The notes: generated by a model from the letters alone, not told the origin. 64,000 bases of DNA from Monoplex corrugatus (GCA_030674185.1 CM060312.1:67443237-67507236); one strand, 5' to 3'; shown: positions 1-36,299, counted from the first letter of the stretch. Numbers and translations are program-made.

Positions 1-440
1 GTGTGTGTGTCCGTGTGTGAGTGTGTGTGTGTGTGTGTGTGGTGGTGCGTGCATGCGTGCGTGCATGCGTGTGTGTGAATTTATGTGCGTGTGTGGTGTG
101 TGTTTGTGTCTGGGTGTGTTTGTGTGTGTGTATCTGGTGAGTGTATGTGTGTATGTGTGTGTGTGTGTGTGTTTGTATGTGTGTGTGTGTGTGTGTGTGC
201 ATGTGCTTTGTATGAATAGGCATGCATGTGAGTGCATGTGTGTGTGTGTGGGGGGGGGGGGTGGATGAGTGGGAAATAGCGAAGAAAGGAGGATGAGGGG
301 TAGGGAGTGTACATGCAGACGTGTGAAGGAGCTGGGAGGGGAGGAATAGTGTGGTGTTTGTTGAGTAATAGATGGGTGTTTGTGTGTATATGTGGGTGAG
401 TTGGGGGCTTTGTGTGTGTATATGTTTGTGTATGTGTATT
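1..440. repeat. Degenerate TG-rich simple repeat with a G run
   Basis: The first 440 bases are an imperfect TG-rich tract with interspersed GTGC and GTAT variants. A run of about 11 G lies near 250-261. Apparent open frames here are Cys/Val or His/Thr simple-repeat translations and are not genes. Confidence 0.9.
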
Positions 441-534
441 TGTTATGGGGTGAGCAGAAGTGTTTACTTGCTTTTTGTATTGTCTTGATCTGTCGTTTCT
501 GATGTGATTAAAACATTTATTTTATTTTTTATTT

Positions 535-537
<3 letters not shown>

Positions 538-619
<82 letters not shown>
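538..619. repeat. (GT)n microsatellite
   Basis: A nearly uninterrupted GT dinucleotide tract of about 80 bases. It starts after an AT-rich stretch and ends at a unique sequence beginning with GAACATGAG. Confidence 0.95.
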
Positions 620-620
<1 letters not shown>

Positions 621-974
621 TGAACATGAGAACAAGAGAGATGCATACAATGTGCATAACTTTATGCATGCAGACTGTGTGTATATGGTGTGTGTGTATA
701 GGCGTGTGTATAATAAGGGAGAGAGACAAATACTGAAATATATTGAATTAGAATCAGAATTTATTCAAAAAGGCCAAATCTCCATTTGAGGAGGTTTGAA
801 CACATCATAGATATCAGGGAAACACAAAGTAAACGGGTCGTTCTTTGATAAGATATGATTTTATATTAATCATCATGGAAACACAATATGGGCCATATAG
901 TCATTCTTCAATAACACAGTAAAAGCATACACATTAGCTGTAATACACACACACACATGCATGCAAACATAGCA

Positions 975-1200
<226 letters not shown>

Positions 1201-1394
1201 CAGCAATATATATAAACACAGTATGCCTCTTTATTCATATGAAAAATCTGTTAATCTTTTTTCATTACATAAGTCAGTGTTTAAATTTCAATATTCTATG
1301 GTTTCTTATGTGTTTTCTTACTTGTAAAGCTTTAATGTTTGTTGTTATCTTATTGTGTATGTAATTGTGAACATTTTTTATCACCATTTGCCTT

Positions 1395-1480
1395 TTTTGC
1401 GAAATGTAAAGCACTGGTGAGCATGTTTTTATATGGAATATGCACTATACAAATAAACATTGTTATTATTATTATTAATA
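1395..1480 (+). mobile_element. 3' tail of a LINE or LINE-derived SINE with (ATT)n end
   Basis: The segment contains a motif close to TGTAAAGCAC, then a TATACAAATAAACATT block, and ends in (TTA)n repeats. This arrangement is typical of the 3' ends of CR1/L2/Rex-like elements in marine invertebrates. No coding sequence is attached. The family assignment is an inference from the tail only. Confidence 0.5.
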
Positions 1481-1823
1481 CTATTGGTCACTAAATTGCT
1501 GAAACCAACTTTAGTACCATCTCTCTTCTGTTATGAGATTTATAGATGTACATTGCCAGTTTTGTAGCAGTATGTTCCTTTCTTTAAAACCATGAGTATT
1601 GTTAGTATGAAATCATTTGGAGTATGGTAGTACTTAAACTGAATTGACTGACATCTCAAATATTCAAGGGCTCGACATCATATGAAACAAAAAGAGAGGT
1701 GTACTATATTATTCAATTTAAGCCTTAACAGTAGTCCAGTAAAAAGTTGAATATAAACACGGACACCTGTTTGATTGCTGGGACTTGTACGATGTGAGAC
1801 ATAAACACTACACAGCGGACTCC

Positions 1824-2032
1824 GTAACCTTTTGACTCCCACACCCTGTCCACCAGCATCCTGCATTGTCAACCATGCTGGCAAAGCAAAAACTTAACCC
1901 TTTGACTCCCTCACCCTTTCAACTCCCTCACCCTTTCCACCAGCTTCCTGCAGGAAGTTGGTGGGAGGGTGAGGGAGTCAAAGGGTAACGTTTTTGCAGT
2001 TGGTAGATAGGGTGCGGGAGTCAAAGGGTTAA
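1824..2032 (+). mobile_element. TTAA-bounded nested palindromic MITE, copy 1
   Basis: Outer ends read GTAACCTTTTGACTCCC on the left and GGGAGTCAAAGGGTTAA on the right. The left arm carries the CCAGCATCCTGCATTGTC and CATGCTGGCAAAGC blocks. An inner palindrome centred on CTGCAG lies in the middle and has a small internal duplication of its left arm. The left TTAA is mutated to GTAA. Taken as plus when the long arm is on the left. No transposase is encoded. Confidence 0.85.
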
Positions 2033-2217
2033 AGACCCTCTTCCGAAACGTCCCCCTGATGCAGTGTTCCAGTTTTTACAAAAGATCAGTAGAGTTCACC
2101 TGATATGATTTTACAGCTGTTTGTCTTTAATTGCATTTTAGACTTGCAAGGCTAACGGTGAGCATGGTTTTTAACTGTTGTCTTTTGTCTTAACGGGTTG
2201 TCGTTTTTGATGTGGTG

Positions 2218-2270
2218 TTAGCCCTGATATGGCTCTAGTAGTCGGCTAGGCTATAAGCAGTAATGAACTT
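2218..2270 (+). repeat. Short dispersed repeat S3 (GCCCTGATATGGCTCT)
   Basis: A block of about 50 bases built around GCCCTGATATGGCTCT followed by a TCGGCT-containing segment. Related copies occur near 26103, 33546, 42022 and, on the minus strand, 58615. It looks like the 3' part of a SINE. No function is implied. Confidence 0.6.
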
Positions 2271-2510
2271 GAAGTGACAACTTACAGTGTTTTCTCTGCT
2301 ACTCCTCCCCCACCCCCACCCCCCTCCTGTCTGGTCCTGCTGTGCCCTCTTTATAGATGATCTCAGTGGGGGAGGTGTAAGTTTTATGATCAGGCCATTA
2401 CTACCTAAGTGCTGTTGAGTAGGGAACATGCTCAGGAATCGCAGAAATTGTCTTTGTGTGGAAAAGCCTACCACATCTCCATGCATTTCGTCAAGGTTGA
2501 TTTTTTCGTA

Positions 2511-2583
2511 GCATTGGTGGTCTAGTGGTAGAAAATCCTCGCCTGCCACGCAGGTGACCTGGGTTTGTTTCCCGGTCGATGCA
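2511..2583 (+). pseudogene. tRNA-Gly(GCC)-like sequence, degenerate
   Basis: The 73 bases can be folded as a tRNA with a 7-bp acceptor stem containing two G-T pairs and a D arm with the TAGTGGTAGA motif. The anticodon loop reads CTGCCAC, i.e. anticodon GCC. It closely resembles metazoan tRNA-Gly(GCC). The T loop reads TTTGTTT instead of the canonical TTCGATT, so the internal promoter B box is damaged. The anticodon stem has one A-C mismatch. A SINE starts only a few bases downstream. A decayed tRNA gene or a tRNA-derived SINE head is more likely than a working tRNA. Confidence 0.6.
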
Positions 2584-2587
2584 CGTC

Positions 2588-3055
<468 letters not shown>

Positions 3056-3704
3056 ATGCATTTCACTAGTAAAACTATAAGGGAGCTCATATTTTCATTT
3101 CTTTTTGGTGGACTAAATCGTATATATTAACAGGTAACACCCATTGACATTGAAAAAAACAACATAATAATGAATACATAAAATGAGGGAGAATAATCAA
3201 AACCGGTGATAATGATGAGGTTGCATACTTGCCTGTCAGCGCAGGTGTGACAATGCATCTCTAATGGCAAGCACACCTGTTACCACCTGAATTGTGGAAC
3301 AGAGTAAGAGTCCTGTTGTGTGTCATCAGTGGTGCACATTGTGCAGGTTACTGCCATAATATGGATTTTTGGTGGTGTTTTTTTTGTGTATGTGTTTTTT
3401 GTTTTTTTGTTGTTGTTGTTCTCATTCAGAGAGGTAAACAGCTAATTTAGAGAGGTATGACAGTCTGTCAGACAGAAATTATGTTGTGGGAAAATGTCTT
3501 GTAGGATCAGTCTGGGTGTTGGTGTTGAGGCAAGAGGTGTTGTTATGTGGCATTATTGTCTGGCTCACATGGAAACAAAACCTCTTGAAAAGAAGAAAGA
3601 TCGTTTGATGGTGCAGCTTTCACTCCTTTTATCTCATCTTTCTGTTTTGAAAACTGTCTGGTGTAAGCTTTAGAAATGTCAAGGTTCACTAAGAGGATTG
3701 TGAG
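3056..3704. other. No recognisable gene
   Basis: AT-rich DNA with short T and GTT runs (3368-3420). I see no exon with convincing splice sites and no member of the dispersed families described here. Confidence 0.5.
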
Positions 3705-3760
<56 letters not shown>

Positions 3761-4150
3761 TGTGTGTGTATGTCTGTGTGTGTGTGTGTGTGTGTGTTTA
3801 TGTCGTGTGTGTGTTTGTGTGTGCATGTGTGTGCGTATGTGTGTGTGCATGCGTGGTGTGTGTGCGTGTGTGTGTGTGTGTGTGTTTTGTGTGTATTTGT
3901 GTTGTGTGTGTGTTGTGTGTGTGTGTGTGGTGTGGTGGTGTGTGTTACTGTATGTATGTGTGTGTGTATGTTGTGTGTGTGGTGTGCGGTTGTGTGTGTG
4001 TGTGTTGTTGTGGTTGTGTGTGTGTGTGTGTGTGTGTGTGGGTGTGTGTGTGTGTGTTGTGTGTGTGTGGTGTGTGTGTGTGTGTGTGTGTGTTGTGTGT
4101 GTGTGTGTGGGAATGGTTGTGTGGTTTGTGTGTGTAGGTGTGAAGGTGTG
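3705..4150. repeat. Compound TG-rich tract
   Basis: About 440 bases of (TG)n with TTGTG, GGTG and GTAT interruptions. It gives long Cys/Val open frames on plus and His/Thr frames on minus, which are artefacts of the repeat. Confidence 0.95.
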
Positions 4151-4807
4151 TGTGTTTGAATTAGATTCAGATGAGGAAATGTTGTGGTTGTATGATGCAT
4201 GTGTTAAGAGTGGAAGGAGTATGTGTTGAGTGTTCGTAGTGGATTCTTGATATGATTGATATGATTGTGTGGGCATTGGTACCATGCATTATTCTGGTGG
4301 TAGCAGGATTATTTTATGCAGTGAGATGGTAGAGACCTCAACTTTTCTCTGGGGCACTATGAGAGTTGCCCATCTCCTCTCCCTCAATTCATGTTCATAT
4401 TCATATTTATATTAACGTTGTTTTTTTTACCAAGGCTTCAGAAAGGCAAGAAGGCTAATTAGTTTTCAAGGGGAGAGACCTGGGGAATCAACCTGCCTGT
4501 CAATGTTTTATTCCAAGGCAGCTGAGTAACGCCCTGCTCTTCATGATTTTCAGCTGACGTAGGATCTTTAGCAGGTGCAGCCAGAAGGCACATGGGTCCA
4601 GTGTATGGCCAAATTTTAAAAAAGCACGGAATATTCTAAAACTTGGACAGAAGTTTCCCTTTGTGTATGAAAGAAAATCATGCATAAGTATGCCATAGCA
4701 GATTTTATTTATCTTGTTAAACGCTATCTGTAAATTATACAATATCACTATCCACAGACTTTAGTTAACATTAGAAAAACTTTCCTTCTTGGACTGGTTG
4801 CTTCTTT

Positions 4808-5180
4808 GTATAGAGCAATGGACTTAAGATCTGATATTCAAGTTCAACTACAGCCTGCGACATTAAATGCTGGCCAGTTCATTGTCCATCTTAACCCTTT
4901 GACTCCCGCACCCTTTCTACCAGCATCCAGCATTTTCAACCGTGCGAGCAAAGCAAAAACAACCCTTTGACTCTCTCACCTGTCCACCAGCTTCCCTGCA
5001 GGAAGCTGGTGGATAGGGTGAGGGAGTCAAGAGGTTAAGTTTGCAGTTGGTGGATAGGGTGTGGGAAGCTGGTGGATAGGGTGAAGGAGTCAAAGGGTTA
5101 AGTTTTGCAGTTGGTGAATAGGGTGCAGGTGTCAAAGGGTTAATGTTTTCATCATTCTAGAGGTGTCAACTTAGTATTTC
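4808..5180 (+). mobile_element. SINE S1 copy split by MITE copy 2
   Basis: The SINE head and body run from about 4808 to 4894, with a B-box-like GTTCAACTA and the ACATTAAATGCTGGCC block. They stop at CCATCTTAA and resume at TTAATGTTTTCATCATTC from 5140. The intervening sequence is MITE copy 2. Undisturbed SINE copies at 2852, 31974 and 55765 read continuously across this point. Confidence 0.8.
4891..5143 (+). mobile_element. TTAA-bounded nested palindromic MITE, copy 2 (inside a SINE)
   Basis: Begins TTAACCCTTTGACTCCCG and ends with GTCAAAGGGTTAA. The long arm with the AGCAAAGC block is on the left and a CTGCAG-centred palindrome is in the middle. The right arm is partly duplicated, giving 253 bases instead of about 190. 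The host SINE contributes one TTAA, present on both sides of the element, as expected for a TTAA target-site duplication. Confidence 0.9.
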
Positions 5181-5299
5181 ATAAGTCTCTTCTTCTTCGA
5201 TTTTCTGAAGCTCAGGTTGGCTGTTGTGAAGGTTACAGCATATTGATTACCAGTTGTATCTTTGCTGTTAATAACATAAAATTGCAAGCCTTGCATATC

Positions 5300-5530
5300 A
5301 CTGTTTTGATGGTTCTGTACCGCCCTTCCTTTCAGATCACCACTTCTGCATTCGTCAGAACAAAAGCTTCTGATGGTGCCAAAATGTAACTAGGCTAAAG
5401 TCAGTTGGGAAATATGCTTTCAGTTTCATTGCAGCATCCATTTAGAACTCACTGCCAGCAGAACAGAGAGATTTGCCCACTCGATCTCATTTCAGTTCAC
5501 AGTTTAAGACTGACTTGTTCACCCAGATCT
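5300..5530 (+). pseudogene. Fragment of a non-LTR reverse transcriptase C-terminus
   Basis: In one frame the region around 5448-5530 reads NSLPAEQRDLPTRS and continues to FKTDLFTQ. This is the signature found at the end of CR1/Jockey-type LINE reverse transcriptases (WNxLP ... FKxxLKTxLF). The upstream 150 bases look like further pieces in shifted frames. The frame is broken and no catalytic core remains. Confidence 0.6.
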
Positions 5531-5604
5531 CCACCAGTATATATACTGTCACTTCTGTCTGATTATGTGGCATTGTGTAAACATTAATGTACTTGTATAG
5601 TCAA

Positions 5605-5795
5605 AGATTAGGAAAAGACAAGCAACATTCATTGGACATTTTATGAGCAAGAGAAATTAGAGCACCCGGTTACAACATGAGCACCAGAGTGGCTGAGGAC
5701 AGAGAAGGTGAAGATGTATATACATCGATGAGGGACAGAGTCGTATGGAGGGCCATGATTGCCAATGCAATGCGGCAGGGCACATGATGATGATG
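5605..5795 (+). pseudogene. 3' end of an APE-type LINE (internally deleted)
   Basis: The frame begins IRKRQATFIGHFMSK and, after a shift and deletion, ends with AMIANAMRQG before a (GAT)n tail at 5784. Closely related C-terminal ends lie on the minus strand at 21000-21440 and 16741-16880. It belongs to the endonuclease-reverse transcriptase LINE group whose nuclease domain is seen at 16044-16612. It is dead on arrival. Confidence 0.7.
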
Positions 5796-6018
5796 GTCAT
5801 AGGTATGTGTTTTTATGGTTGGACTGGGGGGAGGGGAGGGAAAGGCACTAGGACAACCTTTTATTGTAGACGAAAATTCTGGATATTCGGGCCGATTACG
5901 CAGATTTATTTGGCATGTATGACAGAGACTAGCAATCTGGGTCATACAGGGAGAGAAATCCATGTTTATGTGGCATGTCAAAAGATTTAACAGATACCTG
6001 TGATTTGCACGTTGACAG

Positions 6019-30514
<24,496 letters not shown>

Positions 30515-30840
30515 TACAGCAGTCCATAGCCATATTCAGAAGCGGTTTGGTGATTACTGTACCTGTACATTGTATACAGACTTTTTGTCTTTGACAGAAA
30601 TTGTCAGCCGTCTACAGTGGAGTCCTCCTTGCAACGCGATTCAAGAGAGACGGATATGTGTTCATTGTAGTAGTAATTCGCGATAAGTAAGAAAAATCAG
30701 TTATCTTACACAGCTTGGTCGTTTGTAGGTTCACTGGTGGAGTTCAGATGTTATTCACGACAGTCACTGTTTTATATGTCATCATTGTGACATTGATTAG
30801 TTTTATGGCTCAGTCATTGAAGAATCCAAAAAGAAACGTG
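30515..30840 (+). other. Probable 3' UTR of gene 1
   Basis: Follows the stop codon. It has no splice sites of note and no recognised repeats before the CA tract at 30845. Its extent is inferred, not seen. Confidence 0.4.
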
Positions 30841-30844
30841 GGTG

Positions 30845-30894
30845 TGCACACACACTCGCGCGCCCATGCATGCACGCACGCTCGTACACACACA

Positions 30895-30952
<58 letters not shown>

Positions 30953-31095
30953 TATACATACTCACACACATACACATATACACACACACATATATATACA
31001 CACAATACACATACACATACACACACATACACATACACACAAACACAAACATGCACACACACACATACATACAGCATACACAGGATACACACATG
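30845..31095. repeat. CA/CACG/CATA compound tract
   Basis: Imperfect CA with CGCA and TATA-containing variants. Confidence 0.93.
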
Positions 31096-31331
31096 GCATA
31101 CATACATAGCTGCTGGCGTTATGTCATGCTGATCGCTGTGCTATACACACAATGTACCATATTGAACAGTTGGACCAGTCTTAAGCATTTGTTGTGAGGC
31201 AAGACTACACATACAAGTTGGCCTTTGGGAAACAACACCTTGTTCATAGGAATTCATTATGCCCTTTAGTATATTTTGTTTGTTATTGATATTATTTTTC
31301 TTGAGAGAAAGAGAAACAAGATGGCCGGGAA

Positions 31332-31337
31332 AATAAA
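31332..31337 (+). terminator. Candidate polyadenylation signal of gene 1
   Basis: AATAAA in an A-rich context about 820 bases after the stop codon. A T/G-rich downstream element is plausible (GTGTGTTATTG). No transcript evidence exists here, and other AATAAA motifs lie further on. Confidence 0.3.
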
Positions 31338-31854
31338 AAAGTGTGTTATTGCCAGCAATTTGTTCTAAGCAGGTTTGTTATAGGTGGACTCCACTGTGCC
31401 TACACAGAAACTGTCATTTACAGTTGTTGTCAGCCATCTGCTACAGTTACCAGTAATTTCCGTGGTTATCACAGACCATTACACTTGTCAGCTGCATATC
31501 TGCAAGGGTTACTGGCTGTCTGTTGTACTTACTCATCACAACAGAATTTTGTGTGCTGCTGTTCTAGAAAAGAGCATGTCACCATAGTATGACTAGTAGA
31601 TTGTTGAAGCTGCTTTAGTTCACACTACTAGCAAACAGCTGGCATTTCACTCCTGCAGAAAGGTCAGAAAGTTCACACGTTTGGAGGATATTCTTATCAT
31701 CTTGATCTGTAATTTTGAAATTGTATGGAGAAAATGTTTATTTTGGTCTGAAATGTTGACCCTTCTAGATCACTTGTAGTTGTTTATTTGTGAAGTTGTA
31801 AATCACAGTCACCAACCATGTGAACAGTGAGGCATTGTTATTACTAATGGCCCT

Positions 31855-32165
31855 CTTTGTTTGGTTAGTTACACCATTATGCTGATGACTCAGGGATTGT
31901 AGGTTCGATCCTTGGATTGCCAGTTTTAGGCGTTTCGAACCCACAACATTAAAAACTGGCCTGTTTGCTGCCCATCTTAATGTTTCCATTAGGCTGGTGG
32001 TGCCAGCTCAGTGTTAATAGGTCCCTTACTCCCTCCCCTTGTCAAGACCTATCCAGTGCATAGGTTTTTGCACAGGGAGTCTGCTAGATAATTGCTGGTT
32101 GATTTGGGCGGAATGCATATGGAATTGTCTGAGTGCGACAGTCCCTCTTGAACAAACTCCCGACT
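31855..32165 (+). mobile_element. SINE S1 copy with tRNA-like head
   Basis: A-box-like TTGGTTAGTTACACC, B-box GGTTCGATCCTTGG, then the family body (ACATTAAAAACTGGCC, CCCATCTTAATG, GAATGCATATGGAATT). The CATCTTAATG site is uninterrupted. MITE copy 5 begins 40 bases downstream. Confidence 0.75.
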
Positions 32166-32205
32166 CCAAGCTGCTACCATGGCTGTGCGCATAACAACAT
32201 TTTTG

Positions 32206-32398
32206 TTAACTCTTTGACTCCCGCACCCTATCCACCAGCATCCTGCTTTGCCAACCATGCTAGCGAAGCAAAAACTTAACGCTTTGACTCCCTCACCCTA
32301 CCCACCAGCTTCCTGCAGGAAGCTGGTGGGTAGGGTGAGGAAGTCAAAGGGTTAATTTTTTGCGGTTGGTGGATAGGGTGCGGCAGTCAAAGGGTTAA
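32206..32398 (+). mobile_element. TTAA-bounded nested palindromic MITE, copy 5
   Basis: A canonical ~193-base copy: TTAACTCTTTGACTCCCGC at left, a CATGCTAGCGAAGC arm, an inner palindrome (CACCAGCTTCC/GGAAGCTGGTG around TGCA) and GTCAAAGGGTTAA at right. Confidence 0.92.
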
Positions 32399-34420
32399 CA
32401 GGTTGGGTAATACAAATCTCCAACAGATGTTACCGTCATGAGAAAATGTTCAGCTTTGGTATGTATAAGTGTGTTTGCAATATGACAAATGTTCCATTCA
32501 GTCCATAGGTAATTGTGTTCTGAGCCTGTAATCTGCTACAATACTGATTTTATCTAAATTAGTTTTATGGGCAGTTTAAGAAAAAAGAGAATGAAGGTGA
32601 GAGTGATTGTGAAGACTTTCCAGGTAGGAAAGACTAGACTTGAAATTGTTTTGTCATGGAAAATGTAGGTTTCAAGTTTTGCACTGTGGCAGCTTTTTCT
32701 TTTAGAAATTGATTTTCATTTTGATGATTCAGGTTTGTAAAACTACTGTTCGAAATTGTTGCCTTGTCTTTTTTTTTCTCATTTTTCTGTTGTAATGGTT
32801 GCACTACACCGACAGAGATTGTGTATAAAACGTCTGATGTTTCAAATCAAATCATGACTGAATACTCACTAATTTTTAGACAGTTCTGCTGGCTTTAAAA
32901 CTGTGAGAGACATAACATAATGGAAGAAAAACAACTAGTCTTCTGTTGCTGTTAGAGCAAATTCAGTTATTAAGTGAGTTTTGTAATATTGGTGGCTGTG
33001 TTAGAAAATATTGATAAAAATGAATTATATTCATAACTGAAATTCTATTTAAGATTACAGAGGTCATATCAAAAACACAAACTTTGTGACAAAGCCTGAT
33101 AAACTTTGATAAGTGTTCTCCTGTTTGTCGTAAACATGTTACTGAAGATCATGATTATGTTCAGATCAACAAAAACGAAATAAACCCAAAACCAAAAAGC
33201 TTCTCCCCAAAATGTTGTATCATATTGTACATAAATTTTGTCACATGGAATTTTTCCCCATATGAAGTTTAGACCAATTTTCGATGTGGAGATAGTGTTG
33301 TCACAGTGCAGCACCACTTTTTAGAAAAAGATGGCTTCCTGTGTATGAGTATTCTTGTTGACTTCTTGTTTACTTATCTTTTTTTTTTCCAAGGACAACT
33401 CAATCGTTGCCATGGATTCTTGTAAGATTATGCAGGTAGTGCATGCTGCGTGTGAATCTTTGTTCATCCTTTTATTCAGAAGACGAACATCCAGATCTGA
33501 TGGGAAGGGAGGGGAGTGTAGAGAACTTGCCTTAATAAATGGTTATAGCCCTGATATGGCTCTACGCAGTGAGTTGGGCTTTGAACAAAAATAACAGTAA
33601 CAGTTACAGGGTCTCTTGCTTCCTAGAAGATTGCTCTAGATACTAGGTTTCTGCGCACTTTCTTTTGAATTTTCCTGTGAGTTGCTTAAATGTGACTAAT
33701 GAAGATCCACGTCTAGTTCAGTACATTCTCATCAAGAGCTGATCTGCAAGACAAAAGGTTATAGGATCAGAGGATTGGAAATGATTTGAATGGTTTGAAG
33801 CAAAGTTGTATGATCGTTGGATAGAGAAGAGGAATATGAATTATGTAATTGTTGTTTTTTTGTTTGTGTGTGTGTCTGGAAGGGGATTGTGTGGTTGGCA
33901 ACACTTCAGGATTTATGGTTTCTTTTGAGTGATTCAAGGTTGGAGTAGCCAGGCAAGATCTATAGATCCAGTGGTCATTTACCTTCTTTATGTTAGTTCT
34001 CATTACGTGTGATAGTGTTAGAATATTTCAGTATGCCGTGGATTTCGTATTTTCATTTGTGCTTGAGCATGGTCTTGTGCCTCTAGTGTTAAGTATGTCC
34101 ATTAGAGCCATATTCATCTTGGTTTAGACGTGTTGTATGCGTGTTGTTGTGGTGGGCTGACCTACGCAATACAGGCAGCACAATGTTGTCTCACAGTCTG
34201 CATACTTTTGATGTCACTGGGCGATTTTAAGTCAGTACGGTACATTCACCCAGCTTGCCATAGCGTGATATTTACAGGCAGCCATTTCGTCATCAACAAC
34301 CACTTCTCTTCACCACCCTGTCCTCCTTGTTTGCTTTTAATGCTTTACTGTCCTCTTTTCCTTTGTTTATATTTTTACAGTTCGTTTGTATAACGCATTT
34401 CACTTTTGCGTTTTTATGCT
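32399..34420. other. No gene recognised
   Basis: AT-rich DNA of about 2 kb with an S3 block at 33543-33600. I could not support any exon. Confidence 0.5.
33543..33600 (+). repeat. S3 short repeat copy
   Basis: GGTTATAGCCCTGATATGGC followed by a GGGCTTTGAAC end, as in the copy at 42018. Confidence 0.6.
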
Positions 34421-34902
34421 TACCGTAAAGTTTGGGCTATTGGGCGCACCAGTATATAAGGCGCACCCACTAAATTATAGAAAAATCAGAACTACATTCA
34501 CACATAAGCTGCACTTGTTTATAAGCCGCACTTTTTCAATGGCCAGGTTGATTGCCTTCAACTTGAAGGCTGCTTCGTAGGCATTACGTTGTGTTTTCAG
34601 CATGATGAGGGTGTACGCTTGAGCAGAGCAGATCTGAATACCGATCCAAATGCTTCAATGTGTGCGGATTTGATTTAAAAATGTGAACAGTTAACACTTT
34701 AACGTGAACAGTTAACACTTTAACATGGAACTCACCGAAAAATTCATGAACGGTTTTGGTGAGTTAAAGAGAAGCTAAGAATGTACGAGAACATGACGCT
34801 CCTGGGATCGGGGAAAATCCGCAAATAAGCCGCATCGTTTTTTAAGCCGCAGGGGTTAAAGCTGAGAAAAAAGTCACAGCTTTTACCCTGAACTTTACGG
34901 TA
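34421..34902. mobile_element. MITE with 12-bp perfect terminal inverted repeats
   Basis: The ends TACCGTAAAGTT and AACTTTACGGTA are perfect inverted repeats. Internal GCCGC-containing blocks (TTTATAAGCCGCAC, AATAAGCCGCATC) recur near both ends. If the TA is a target duplication, the element proper starts CCGTAAAG. It has no coding capacity. The superfamily is not clear from sequence alone. Confidence 0.8.
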
Positions 34903-34922
34903 TATGTGTAGTGTGGCAAGGA

Positions 34923-35114
34923 CTAGCCATTAGATAGGTCCATTGCACCTATAATACTACTAGCCTTGAGTAATAAAGTGTTTTGAATTTTGATGATCTC
35001 TAACTGGTTTTCAATCATTGTTTTTGTATAGGTATTCTGCTGTTCAGTGCTCGTAGAAATATCAGGCACTCCTGTGCATTTTGGTAGTTTGTCGCTGGTA
35101 AAATATTCATCACT
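34923..35114 (-). CDS. Candidate terminal coding exon, coiled-coil-like
   Basis: On the minus strand an acceptor with a T-rich tract (TTTTGCTTTCAG) precedes 63 open codons to a stop at 34923. The peptide starts SDEYFTSDKLPKCTG and has MIENQLEIIKIQNTLLLK, an amphipathic helix. Zeste/Myb-like transposon-associated proteins often end with similar helices, but this is a guess. No upstream exon was identified. It ends 20 bases from the MITE at 34902. Confidence 0.4.
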   Translation of the reverse strand, partial: SDEYFTSDKLPKCTGVPDISTSTEQQNTYTKTMIENQLEIIKIQNTLLLKASSIIGAMDLSNG

Positions 35115-35251
35115 CTGAAAGCAAAACAATGCACAAACAGATAAATAAACACTTGTTAGAATTTGTACATCTTGGTATAGTTTGCCTTGGATGAAATCCA
35201 TGCATTTAGGAATTGTCTATATTTTTTGCCAAGCTTTTTAAACTTGCAGTA

Positions 35252-35313
35252 TGTGTGTGCATTTTTGTGCAAGTGTATCTGTGAGGGTGCATGTCTGTGT
35301 GTGTGTGAATGTG

Positions 35314-35349
<36 letters not shown>

Positions 35350-35405
35350 CTTAAGCTTGCAGTGTGCGCGTGCATTTATGCATTTGTGCAAGTGTGTATA
35401 TGAGG

Positions 35406-35488
<83 letters not shown>
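35252..35488. repeat. Two (GT)n tracts in a ~130-base duplication
   Basis: The phrase CTTGCAGT.TG..TGTGCATTT..TGCAAGTGT occurs before both GT tracts (35242 and 35356). This suggests a tandem duplication followed by repeat growth. Confidence 0.85.
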
Positions 35489-35489
<1 letters not shown>

Positions 35490-35814
35490 ATGACTTTTAT
35501 GGCTGCCTCAGAGTATTGTTTAGAGGCAGCTAATTCCTTTTCATGCCTGTAACCCAGCATGGATAATTTTTGATGAAAGTGACAATGTTTTCCCAAAGAT
35601 CCATTAGTTCCCCCTCCCCTCAGACTTCAGGAAGTGTTGACACCAAAGTTACAATGTGTCATGTGTGACTGTGCATTTGTGCTGCTACAAAAAACATTCT
35701 GTTGCCTTTGAGAATTACATGTTTTATCTTTGTCTGAATCATTTAAATTATGCATGACCATACATAAATTATGCATGCAGACATACATAGCCATGTACAT
35801 GCACGTATGCATGC

Positions 35815-35965
35815 AAGGCCAGTCCCAGTAGTTCAGTTGGGTGAGCATCGGATTCACATGCCAGTAATTGTAGGTTTGAATCCCGGGGTGCACTACATTA
35901 AAACTGGCCTTCTCACTGTCCCATCTTAACATCATTGTTGTTCTGGTGGTGTCAGTATAGGATTA
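35815..35965 (+). mobile_element. SINE S1 copy with well-preserved tRNA-like head
   Basis: A box TAGTTCAGTTGGGTGAGC and B box GGTTTGAATCCCGG at tRNA-like spacing. They are followed by ACATTAAAACTGGCC and CCCATCTTAAC. This is the clearest Pol III head of the family in the window. Confidence 0.8.
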
Positions 35966-36073
35966 GATAAGTCGTCCTTCCCTGACTTCCCTGGGATGGT
36001 TATCCCCGCAGGCCATATCACCTGAGGTGGGTGTCGACGTAAGAACTGAACAAAATCAATCAGTCACTCAGTA

Positions 36074-36182
36074 TGCATACACATACACAGACAGACAGAC
36101 ACACACACACAGACACACACAACACACACATACACACACACATACACAGACACACACAGACACACACACACACACACACACA

Positions 36183-36279
<97 letters not shown>
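36074..36279. repeat. (CA)n microsatellite
   Basis: Imperfect CAGA/CATA-containing CA, then pure CA to 36278. Confidence 0.95.
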
Positions 36280-36280
<1 letters not shown>

Positions 36281-36299
36281 ACATAGAGCACTGCTTCTT

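Noticed and set aside
1824..2032. Reading the GTCAAAGGGTTAA palindromes as CRISPR repeats or as transcription terminators
   Set aside because: Copies are kilobases apart, occur in both orientations and have TTAA target duplications; there are no spacers and the genome is eukaryotic.
3676..4285. Open frames of 150-200 codons of Cys/Val or His/Thr on both strands
   Set aside because: All derive from TG dinucleotide repeats; the same happens at 7662-8390, 28434-28742 and other tracts.
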